A stretch of 8,018 nucleotides of DNA from an uncultured Bacteroidota bacterium (lineage in GTDB: Bacteria > Bacteroidota > Bacteroidia > UKL13-3): assembly GCA_903898215.1 (NCBI GenBank), contig CAIUEQ010000224.1, positions 1 to 8,018 of the forward strand, written 5' to 3'. Shown here piece after piece: positions 1 through 6,399 of this stretch (positions within the stretch are counted from its first letter, which is position 1; every line of letters starts with the position of its first letter). The notes under the pieces were generated by a model, which was given only the letters and a program-made list of their open reading frames with translations, searched no databases and was not told the origin of the DNA. The translations under genes and the position numbers were made by a program.

Positions 1-2849
1 ACAACGACAAGTTTGTTAATCGTCACATCTCTCCTTTAGCTAAAGATACCGATGCGATGCTTAAAGTTATTGGCGTTTCGTCTATTGATCAACTAATTGA
101 TGAAACTATTCCTTCTCATATCAGATTGAAAGAAAGAATGAAGCTTCCTGAAGCTTTAACAGAACAAGAATTATTGAAAGCAGCAAGTGAAATTGCTGAC
201 AAGAATAAATTATACAAGAATTTTTTAGGGCAAGGATATTATGGCACAATTACACCTGGAGTAGTTCTTAGAAACATTTTTGAAAATCCGGGTTGGTACA
301 CAGCATACACTCCTTACCAAGCAGAAATCGCTCAAGGCCGTTTGGAAGCATTGTTAAATTTCCAAACAATGGTGATCGACTTAACAGGAATGGAAATTGC
401 AAACGCTTCTTTGCTTGATGAAGGAACTGCTGCTGCTGAAGCCATGCACATGCTTCATGCTGAAGCTAAGAATTCCGAAGCACATAAATTTTTTGTTTCT
501 CAAGATTGTTTTCCTCAAACAATTGATATTTTAAAAACACGTTCAAATCCTGTAGGAATTGAATTAGTGATTGGTGACCATAACACAGTAAAATTAGACG
601 AAACATTTTTTGGTGCAATCATTCAATATCCTGCCGGACAAGGAGCAATTTATGATTACTCAGAATTTATGGCTAATGCCAAAAAACATAATATTCTTGT
701 TGGTGTTGCTGCCGATCTTTTAAGCTTATCATTGTTAACCCCTCCTGGTGAGTGGGGTGCTGATGTAGTTGTTGGAAGCGCACAACGCTTTGGTGTGCCA
801 ATGGGTTATGGTGGTCCTCATGCAGGTTTCTTTGCAACTAAAGACGCTTACAAACGTCAGATGCCCGGAAGAATTATTGGGATGAGTATCGACTCTCAAA
901 ACAATCCTGCTTTACGTATGGCTTTGCAAACACGCGAGCAACATATCCGCAGAGAAAAAGCAACTTCAAATATTTGTACCGCTCAAGTTCTCCTTTCGGT
1001 GATGGCCGGAATGTATGGTGTGTATAATGGTCCTGAAGGACTAAAAGGTATCGCAGGAAGAATTCATGGACTTGCTACTCAATTGAGTGATGCTTTAAAT
1101 GCAAATGGATTAAAGCAATTGAATACAAATTTCTTCGATACCATTTATCTTGAAGTGGCTGATGCCAATAAATTGATGAATGCTGCACTGAAAGCTGAAA
1201 TCAATATTCATCAAACTGGTGACAAACATATTTGTATTTCTATAGACGAAACACATACTGAAAAAGATATTGAAGAATTGGTAAATGTGTTAACAGGCAA
1301 ACAAATTAACAAATCAACAAATCAACTTGTTAATTTAAACTGGCCGGCAAACCTTATTCGCAAAAGTACTTTCATGACTCATCCTGTTTTCAATTCCTAT
1401 CACAGCGAGCATGAAATGTTGCGTTATATCAAACAATTGGAAGCAAAAGATCTATCACTTTGCCATTCGATGATCGCACTTGGTTCATGTACAATGAAAC
1501 TAAATGCTACTTCCGAAATGATTCCTGTTACCTTACCTAAATTCAGCATGCTGCATCCTTTTGTTCCAATAAACCAAGCTGAAGGTTATGCACAAATCAT
1601 TTCTGAATTGAGTGAATACTTAAAACAAATTACAGGGTTTGCAGGAATATCATTACAACCAAATGCTGGTTCACAAGGTGAATATGCTGGTTTGATGACT
1701 ATTCGTGAATACTTTAAATCAATTGGACAATCACATAGAAATATAGTTCTTATTCCTTCATCTGCTCATGGAACAAATCCTGCAAGTGCAGTGATGGCAG
1801 GAATGAAAGTTGTTGTTACAAAAACTTTAGAAAACGGATACATCGATATCGAAGATTTACGTGCTCGTGCTATCGAACATAAAGATCACCTTGCATGTTT
1901 GATGGTTACCTACCCTTCTACCTACGGAATTTTTGAAGAAGGAATTATTGATATCTGTAATTTGATTCACGAAAATGGTGGTCAGGTTTATATGGATGGA
2001 GCAAACATGAATGCTCAAGTTGGATTAACTAGTCCGGCTGCAATTGGAGCTGATGTTTGCCATTTAAATTTACATAAAACATTTGCCATTCCTCATGGTG
2101 GTGGTGGTCCTGGTGTTGGTCCAATCGGTGTTGCAAAACATTTGGTTCCTTTCCTTCCCGGACATGCAGTTGTTAAAATGGGTGGCGAAAAATCAATGAG
2201 TGCAGTTTCTGCTGCTCCTTGGGGAAGTGCTTCAGTTCTGTTAATTTCTTATGCATACATCCGAATGCTAGGAACAGAAGGATTAGAACTTGCAACTAAA
2301 TATGCAATCTTAAATGCAAATTATGTTAAAGCTCGTTTAGAAAAAGATTATACCATTCTTTTTGTTGGAAGTAAAGGACGTTGTGCTCACGAAATGATTT
2401 TGGATACACGCGTTTTCAAACATGAATCAGGAATTGAAGTTACTGATATTGCAAAACGTTTAATGGATTACGGATTTCATGCTCCAACAATTTCTTTCCC
2501 TGTTGCCGGTACAATTATGATCGAGCCAACTGAAAGTGAACCTAAGGCAGAACTTGATCGTTTTTGTGATGCAATGATCGCTATCAGAAATGAAGTGGAA
2601 GAAGTAATTAAAGGTATTGCCGATAAAACAGATAACGTTTTACACAATGCTCCTCACACTGCTTCGATGGTTATTGCTGATAATTGGAAACATTCATACA
2701 GCCGCGAGAAAGCAGCATTCCCTGTTTCATACGTGAGAGCAAATAAATTTTGGCCAACTGTTGGTAGAATAAATGATACCTATGGTGATAGAAATTTAGT
2801 TTGTGCATGTTTGCCAACTGAATCATACGCTGAACAAGCAAGTAACTAA
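1..2849 (+). CDS. gcvP: Glycine dehydrogenase (decarboxylating), P-protein of the glycine cleavage system; 5' end cut by window edge
   Basis: P-protein decarboxylates glycine using pyridoxal phosphate and passes the aminomethyl group to the lipoyl arm of GcvH; it acts in the cytoplasm with GcvT and Lpd. The frame is open from base 3, and the 18 codons before the first ATG (57) encode a normal GcvP N-terminus (KFVNRHISP, then the MLKVIGVSS region), so ATG 57 is not the start and only a few residues are missing. About 948 residues are visible, near the family's usual 950-960. Both halves are present, so this is the single-chain form rather than split GcvPA/GcvPB. The PLP lysine lies in HLNLHKTFAIPH (codon 2076-2078), followed by the glycine-rich stretch GGGGPGVGPIGV. 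The usual HIGP motif near the N-terminus reads HISP. A low-complexity linker near 1301-1336 joins the halves. The gene ends with TAA, followed directly by hairpins. No other gcv gene is visible. Confidence 0.97.
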   Translation, partial: NDKFVNRHISPLAKDTDAMLKVIGVSSIDQLIDETIPSHIRLKERMKLPEALTEQELLKAASEIADKNKLYKNFLGQGYYGTITPGVVLRNIFENPGWYTAYTPYQAEIAQGRLEALLNFQTMVIDLTGMEIANASLLDEGTAAAEAMHMLHAEAKNSEAHKFFVSQDCFPQTIDILKTRSNPVGIELVIGDHNTVKLDETFFGAIIQYPAGQGAIYDYSEFMANAKKHNILVGVAADLLSLSLLTPPGEWGADVVVGSAQRFGVPMGYGGPHAGFFATKDAYKRQMPGRIIGMSIDSQNNPALRMALQTREQHIRREKATSNICTAQVLLSVMAGMYGVYNGPEGLKGIAGRIHGLATQLSDALNANGLKQLNTNFFDTIYLEVADANKLMNAALKAEINIHQTGDKHICISIDETHTEKDIEELVNVLTGKQINKSTNQLVNLNWPANLIRKSTFMTHPVFNSYHSEHEMLRYIKQLEAKDLSLCHSMIALGSCTMKLNATSEMIPVTLPKFSMLHPFVPINQAEGYAQIISELSEYLKQITGFAGISLQPNAGSQGEYAGLMTIREYFKSIGQSHRNIVLIPSSAHGTNPASAVMAGMKVVVTKTLENGYIDIEDLRARAIEHKDHLACLMVTYPSTYGIFEEGIIDICNLIHENGGQVYMDGANMNAQVGLTSPAAIGADVCHLNLHKTFAIPHGGGGPGVGPIGVAKHLVPFLPGHAVVKMGGEKSMSAVSAAPWGSASVLLISYAYIRMLGTEGLELATKYAILNANYVKARLEKDYTILFVGSKGRCAHEMILDTRVFKHESGIEVTDIAKRLMDYGFHAPTISFPVAGTIMIEPTESEPKAELDRFCDAMIAIRNEVEEVIKGIADKTDNVLHNAPHTASMVIADNWKHSYSREKAAFPVSYVRANKFWPTVGRINDTYGDRNLVCACLPTESYAEQASN
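1301..1336. repeat. In-frame 8-bp tandem repeat plus inverted arm inside gcvP
   Basis: Three head-to-tail 8-bp units, ACAAATTA, ACAAATCA and ACAAATCA, occupy 1301-1324. The first 10-bp arm AAATTAACAA (1303-1312) is perfectly complementary to TTGTTAATTT (1327-1336), so the RNA could form a 10-bp stem with a 14-nt loop. Three units make 24 bp, which keeps the reading frame. They encode the Asn/Lys/Gln/Thr-rich linker (around QINKSTNQLVN) between the N-terminal half and the catalytic C-terminal half of GcvP, a place where length is likely to be tolerated. The repeat is read directly from the sequence; its origin is unknown. Confidence 0.7.
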
Positions 2850-2880
2850 AAGGTCAGACGCATTTCGCGTCAGTACCTTT
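2849..2880 (+). other. Imperfect hairpin immediately after the gcvP stop
   Basis: AAAGGT (2849-2854) pairs with ACCTTT (2875-2880), and GACGC (2857-2861) pairs with GCGTC (2867-2871) around a 5-nt loop. The two stems are separated by a small internal loop (CA against AGT). The structure begins on the last base of the gcvP stop codon and has no U-tract, so it is not a standard intrinsic terminator. It could protect the 3' end of the mRNA or assist the stronger hairpin 3 bp downstream. The pairing is seen; the role is inferred. Confidence 0.5.
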
Positions 2881-2883
2881 ATT

Positions 2884-2927
2884 AAAAAAATACAGCCCGC
2901 AATTTAAATTGTGGGCTGTATTTTTTT
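2884..2927. terminator. Bidirectional intrinsic terminator between convergent gcvP and trmN6
   Basis: A 44-bp inverted repeat has 22-bp arms (2884-2905 and 2906-2927) that match at every position except 2899/2912. The core is TACAGCCCGC against GTGGGCTGTA, flanked by seven A on the left and seven T on the right, so either strand yields a stem ending in a U-run. Read on the + strand, the odd pair is a G-U wobble; on the - strand it is an A-C mismatch, so the stem should be slightly stronger for gcvP. The repeat overlaps two bases of the trmN6 stop codon (TAA, complement of 2926-2928), so it serves both gcvP and the leftward gene cluster. Confidence 0.9.
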
Positions 2928-3639
2928 ATCTACGTTTCCATAACAAAAACTCTTTCGTCAATTCATAATAATCTTCCGTAGAAGTTCCGGCATCATCATA
3001 AACAGTAAAAATATCACTGTACATTTCTGATTTAGTTTTGCCAAAACACATTACAATTCTATTAATGGATTTTGAAGGTTTTGGTTTGATGAGAATTTCA
3101 CCTTGTAAAAACAATTTCGCTTTTTTGGCAATTGCTAAAAACTCTTCTGCTTCATCAGTTGGAAGTATCAACCAGAACTTTCCTTTATCACTTAATCTCT
3201 TCATCACTTCCTCACATAACGAATCAAAAGGAAGATCTTTGTCCTGTCGGGCTTTTGCGCGTTTCGAATTAGTGATCTTGATATTATTTTCCTCTACATA
3301 AAAAGGAGGATTGGAAATGATAAGATCGTAAGAAATTTTACTGTCGAATTGTTGTACCGAAGTATGATACGCTTTAATTTTATTGCTCCATTTTGAAGCT
3401 TTAAAATTAAATGTTGCTTCTTCAAAAGCTCCTTCATCAAGTTCAACTGCGTCAATTTTAGCACTTGATTTTTGTGCCATCATCAATGCTAAAATGCCCG
3501 TTCCTGTGCCAATATCTAAAATGGTTGAGGCTCCGTTAATTTCTGTAAAACAGCCTAACAATAAACTATCGGTGCCAACTTTCATTGCCGATTTATCTTG
3601 CTGAATAATGAATTGTTTGAGTTGAAATATTTCGCTCAC
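2926..3639 (-). CDS. trmN6: tRNA1(Val) (adenine(37)-N6)-methyltransferase, TrmN6/YfiC family
   Basis: This 237-residue protein matches the E. coli YfiC/TrmN6 family in length (about 245) and in motif order. The N-terminal block FQLKQFIIQQDKSAMKVGTD (residues 5-24) is typical of the family. SAM-binding motif I is DIGTGTG (42-48), the acidic residue after the next strand lies in VELD (65-68), and the catalytic NPPF motif (110-113) marks N6-adenine methylation. The known E. coli enzyme methylates A37 of tRNA1(Val). The start is GTG at 3639: no in-frame ATG lies between it and the upstream stop near 3679, and the next ATG (Met19) would cut off the conserved N-terminus. It is probably the last gene of a leftward transcript, 61 bp after the preceding methyltransferase gene, and its stop codon lies within the shared terminator. 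Confidence 0.9.
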   Translation of the reverse strand: MSEIFQLKQFIIQQDKSAMKVGTDSLLLGCFTEINGASTILDIGTGTGILALMMAQKSSAKIDAVELDEGAFEEATFNFKASKWSNKIKAYHTSVQQFDSKISYDLIISNPPFYVEENNIKITNSKRAKARQDKDLPFDSLCEEVMKRLSDKGKFWLILPTDEAEEFLAIAKKAKLFLQGEILIKPKPSKSINRIVMCFGKTKSEMYSDIFTVYDDAGTSTEDYYELTKEFLLWKRR

Positions 3640-3700
3640 TGTTAATTTTTTGTATCTAATTTTTAATGAAGGGCGAAATTAAATGAACAATTGGTAATAG

Positions 3701-4390
3701 CTACTTAAAGTTTATCAGCCAATCCATTCGGTAATGTGAGTAAGGAAGTTGTTCAGGTTGAGTCAATTTTTTTCCGTTAATTTTTAACTGCTCACAAATG
3801 AGTTTAAGTTCATTTTCGCTCCAAAATTTTCCCATGTTGTTTTTATTTTGAAGAGTTTGTTTCACCAATTGGATAAGACGCAAGGGTGTGTTATAATATT
3901 CAAAAAAATTGATGCTGTCGGGAATATCTCCTAAAAATATTTTTCCCTCTTTTTTAACAAATGGAAGTAAATTTTCAATCACTTTTTTCCCTTTATCAAA
4001 ACTCTCAAAATACTGAAATGAAAAATAGAGATTTATTTTATCGAATGATAAATGTTGCTTACAAATTGTTGAAGCATTTAACTCTAAAACATCGGCACAA
4101 ATAAATTCAATTTCAGGAAAATTATTTTTAGCATGATTGATTAAAACATCAGATATATCAATGCCTACAACCTTTTTGCAATACTTTGCCAACTTTGAAG
4201 TGAGCAATCCATTTCCGCAACAAACATCCAAAAGAACATCATCACTTTTAAGTTCTAAAACTTTTACAATATGTTCAACAATCTCATCGATAATTTCTTC
4301 ATCTTGTTGCAAAGTCCCTCCTATCCTTGCCACTTGTGCAAATGGATTTTCTTGTTCTCCTTTTTCATTCCAAAATTTTTTCCAATCCAT
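3701..4390 (-). CDS. Class I SAM-dependent methyltransferase, substrate unknown
   Basis: A 229-residue protein with a Rossmann-type methyltransferase fold (Methyltransf_11/25-like). Motif I is LLDVCCGNG (residues 53-61) and motif II ends in VVGIDIS with Asp78. INLYFSFQYFESF probably covers motif IV, and GKIFLGDIPDS the following strand. There is no NPPY-type motif, so it does not look like an N6-adenine or N5-glutamine methyltransferase. The C-terminal part is Lys/Asn/Leu-rich and gives no clue to substrate. I place the start at ATG 4390 (MDWKKFWNEKG); an in-frame TTG at 4402 adds only four residues (MIIN). The two conserved-looking cysteines in motif I are unremarkable. It lies 46 bp downstream of the aldo/keto reductase gene and 61 bp upstream of trmN6 on the same strand, so co-transcription is likely, although the three functions suggest no shared pathway. 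It could act on a small molecule or a natural-product intermediate. Confidence 0.85.
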   Translation of the reverse strand: MDWKKFWNEKGEQENPFAQVARIGGTLQQDEEIIDEIVEHIVKVLELKSDDVLLDVCCGNGLLTSKLAKYCKKVVGIDISDVLINHAKNNFPEIEFICADVLELNASTICKQHLSFDKINLYFSFQYFESFDKGKKVIENLLPFVKKEGKIFLGDIPDSINFFEYYNTPLRLIQLVKQTLQNKNNMGKFWSENELKLICEQLKINGKKLTQPEQLPYSHYRMDWLINFK

Positions 4391-4410
4391 ATTTATGATC
4401 AAATTTGGTA

Positions 4411-4420
4411 ATTACGTAAT
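4411..4420. promoter_or_regulatory. Perfect 10-bp palindrome in the reductase-methyltransferase spacer
   Basis: ATTACGTAAT is its own reverse complement and lies in the 46-bp spacer, 20 bp upstream of the methyltransferase ATG. It is too short and has no U-tail, so it is not a terminator. It may be a protein-binding site, or it may occur by chance in AT-rich DNA. Confidence 0.25.
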
Positions 4421-4436
4421 CTTAAAATCGCGTAAA

Positions 4437-5447
4437 TCAATATCCTCTTTTTACAATTCCCCAACCAATTCTTACACCTGAATATTGATCAACCGGAGCA
4501 TTATCCAAAATCAAATCAATTTGTTCAACTTGTTCATTTGTGAGTTTAAAATTTAAAGCTGATACATTTTCTTCAACTTGCGAAACTCTAGATGCACCGG
4601 TTATTGTGCAGGTTATTGGCGAATGATTTAAAATCCAGTTTAATGCAAGATTAGACATGCTCATATTCCAATCGTTTGCTAATTTTTTCAGCAAATCCAA
4701 CTTATCAAAAAAATCATCATTCATTCGCTTTACCGGGAAATATGTTTTCATCAATTCACTTGAAGCACGCGAGTCAGTTGGAATATAATCACGAGAATAT
4801 TTGCCTGAAAGCAATCCTTGCGCAAGTGGCGAATACACTACTATTCCTAATCCTTCTTTTTCACAAACATCCATCACATCCAATTCAAGCGAACGGTTCA
4901 GTAAATTATAAATCGGTTGGTTTGAAACAGGTTTTCTCCATCCGTTTTTTTCACAAATTCGCATTGCATTTGTAATTTGAACAGCTGTCCATTGGCTCAC
5001 TCCCCAATATAAAATATATCCACGCTCAACTAAATTATGCATGGCATAACAAGTTTCCTCCAAAGGTGTATCAACATCGTATCTATGACATTGGTATAAA
5101 TCGATATAATCAGTTTTCAAACGTAACAACGAAGCTTCACAAGCATTTCTAAGATGACGAAGTGATAAACCTTGTGTCATGTTATGCTCGCTCATTGGGC
5201 CAAATGCTTTGGTGCCGATAATAATTTCTTCTCTATTGATGGTTTTCAAAAACTCTCCCACAACTTTTTCCGATTCTCCACGATTATAAATATCAGCTGT
5301 GTCAATAAAATTTACTCCGAGTTCGATTGCTTTTTGCATGCAATCAAAAGCTGTATGTTTATCAACCCCCATTCCTACTGTTAACCATGTTCCCAAACTA
5401 ATCTCTGAGATATGTAGTCCGCTGTTGCCAAGTTGTCTGTAAATCAT
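4437..5447 (-). CDS. Aldo/keto reductase, Kv-channel beta-subunit-like family
   Basis: A 336-residue NADPH-dependent oxidoreductase with a TIM-barrel fold, expected to be cytosolic. The four catalytic residues of the superfamily are in place: Asp49 (NFIDTAD), Tyr54, Lys80 (IIIGTKAFG) and His121 (LYQCHRYD). The opening YRQLGNSGLHISEISLGTW, the later YWGVSQW and YSPLAQGLLSGKY, and the cofactor-binding GASRVSQVEENVSAL near the C-terminus resemble Kv-beta proteins and bacterial YghZ-like enzymes more than xylose or aldose reductases. Full family length, with no missing residues. The physiological substrate cannot be read from sequence; known relatives reduce aldehydes, methylglyoxal or similar carbonyls. 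ATG 5447 is the start; it has no clear Shine-Dalgarno sequence, as is usual in Bacteroidota. It is the first gene of the three-gene leftward cluster and is divergent from mtgA. Confidence 0.93.
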   Translation of the reverse strand: MIYRQLGNSGLHISEISLGTWLTVGMGVDKHTAFDCMQKAIELGVNFIDTADIYNRGESEKVVGEFLKTINREEIIIGTKAFGPMSEHNMTQGLSLRHLRNACEASLLRLKTDYIDLYQCHRYDVDTPLEETCYAMHNLVERGYILYWGVSQWTAVQITNAMRICEKNGWRKPVSNQPIYNLLNRSLELDVMDVCEKEGLGIVVYSPLAQGLLSGKYSRDYIPTDSRASSELMKTYFPVKRMNDDFFDKLDLLKKLANDWNMSMSNLALNWILNHSPITCTITGASRVSQVEENVSALNFKLTNEQVEQIDLILDNAPVDQYSGVRIGWGIVKRGY

Positions 5448-5604
5448 TTTAGTATTATTAATGTGAATATTTTTTTGATAATCGGGTTAATTCCGATTGA
5501 TTATATTGCACGCAAAATAAATCAATAAAAAACTATTCGCAGGTGAAATGTTTTTATAAGTTCAACTCATCAATCAAATTAAATAAATAGTAAACTTGCA
5601 GTCG
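5448..5604. promoter_or_regulatory. Divergent control region between the reductase gene and mtgA, with an inverted repeat at 5480-5498
   Basis: This 157-bp AT-rich spacer must contain the promoters for both directions. Its clearest element is AATCGG (5480-5485) and CCGATT (5493-5498), perfect 6-bp arms around 7 bp, centred 42 bp upstream of the reductase ATG: the layout of an operator for a dimeric regulator. Possible -7 elements are weak: TTATTTTG on the minus strand (5513-5520) and TAAACTTG on the plus strand (5591-5598), each one base off TAnnTTTG. If the second were used, the mtgA transcript would start almost at its ATG. No terminator or small ORF is convincing here. Confidence 0.4.
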
Positions 5605-6324
5605 ATGGCAAAAAAAAGTAGCAATCGTTTAAAAAATCTTTTTAGCAAACTATGGAGATTTCTTGTGCAAATTTTTGTGATAGGTTTTCAGTTTACTTTT
5701 TTGTTCATCATTTTTTACCGTGTGATTCCGGTTCCTCTTACACCTTTGCATATTGAACGTTTGATAGAACAATCCTTTAGCGAACGTCCATTAAAATTAT
5801 CTAAAAGTTGGAAAAGCATTGACTACGTATCAGACAAATTTTGTTTGGCAGTGATGACTTCTGAAGACATAAAATTTATTCACCATTATGGTTTTGATTT
5901 CGAGCAAATACAAAACTCGATAGAGCACGCTTTTAAAAAAGGAAAAAAGCTAAGAGGCGCAAGCACCATTACTCAGCAGACTGCAAAAAATTTATTTTTT
6001 ACGCCAAACAGAAGTTGGATAAGAAAAGTTCCAGAAGTTTTTATCACGGTATGTCTTGAAATGTTATGGACAAAAAAACGCATTCTCGAAGTGTATATTA
6101 ATATCATCGAAATGGGTGAAGGAATTTATGGTGTAGAAGCTGCTTCACAATTTTATTTTCATAAATCATCCTCTAATCTTACCTCTCGCGAAAGTGCGTT
6201 GATTGCATCTTGCCTTCCAAATCCTCGCAAATGGACACCTGACAGACCAACAAGTTTTATCAATCGCAAAGCCGGTATCGTGCAACATTACATGCCATAC
6301 ATCGGTGGATTACCTTGGAGATAA
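5605..6324 (+). CDS. mtgA: Monofunctional biosynthetic peptidoglycan glycosyltransferase (GT51)
   Basis: This enzyme polymerises lipid II into glycan strands at the periplasmic face of the inner membrane. The 239-residue protein is close to E. coli MtgA (242). A basic cytoplasmic N-terminus is followed by one membrane anchor (about residues 19-41), then the GT51 domain. Motif 1 is EDIKFIHHYGFD, with catalytic Glu87; motif 2 is GASTITQQTAKN (118-129); motif 3 is RKVPE, with the second key Glu at 144. KKRILEVYIN and GIYGVEAASQFYF follow as the last motifs. There is no transpeptidase domain after about residue 230, so it is not a class A penicillin-binding protein. I chose ATG 5605 rather than the in-frame TTG at 5596, which adds only MQS; both starts keep the anchor. 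A lipid kinase gene follows on the same strand after 75 bp with what looks like its own promoter. Confidence 0.95.
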   Translation: MAKKSSNRLKNLFSKLWRFLVQIFVIGFQFTFLFIIFYRVIPVPLTPLHIERLIEQSFSERPLKLSKSWKSIDYVSDKFCLAVMTSEDIKFIHHYGFDFEQIQNSIEHAFKKGKKLRGASTITQQTAKNLFFTPNRSWIRKVPEVFITVCLEMLWTKKRILEVYINIIEMGEGIYGVEAASQFYFHKSSSNLTSRESALIASCLPNPRKWTPDRPTSFINRKAGIVQHYMPYIGGLPWR

Positions 6325-6376
6325 TTACCCTATTTTTCTTATCATAAACTTAACATTCAAAATTATTTCATTTGAT

Positions 6377-6384
6377 TAGTTTTG
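6377..6384 (+). promoter_or_regulatory. Candidate Bacteroidota -7 promoter element for the lipid kinase gene
   Basis: TAGTTTTG is a perfect match to the Bacteroidota primary sigma factor -7 consensus TAnnTTTG. It ends 15 bp before the proposed TTG start at 6400, which would give a leader of roughly 10 nt. I found no good -33 TTG at the usual distance upstream, so the call rests on this element and on its position in the mtgA-kinase spacer. It also overlaps the alternative TTG codon at 6382, which argues against that codon as the start. Confidence 0.45.
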
Positions 6385-6399
6385 CTGAAATTTATTCAA

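Noticed and set aside
57..59. ATG 57 as the gcvP start
   Set aside because: Conserved GcvP residues (KFVNRHI) are encoded in frame upstream of it, so the true start is left of the window.
3038..3604. Open frames on the + strand opposite trmN6
   Set aside because: They lie wholly antisense to a well-supported gene, encode Ser/Phe-rich sequence with no recognisable domain, and have no start signals of their own.
4137..4481. 114-residue + strand open frame across the methyltransferase start and reductase end
   Set aside because: Antisense shadow of two real genes; Ser/Thr-rich composition and no domain.
4676..5384. Two + strand open frames opposite the aldo/keto reductase
   Set aside because: The reductase has all four catalytic residues and full length; the opposite frames look like by-products of its codon use.
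5471..5510. Possible Fnr-like or Crp-like box near TTGATAATCGG and GATTATATTG
   Set aside because: No TTGAT-N4-ATCAA or TGTGA-N6-TCACA palindrome can be drawn; the only symmetric element is AATCGG-N7-CCGATT.
5591..5598. TAAACTTG as a promoter producing a leaderless mtgA transcript
   Set aside because: One mismatch to TAnnTTTG and no -33 TTG at the right distance; kept only as a weak note in the spacer entry.
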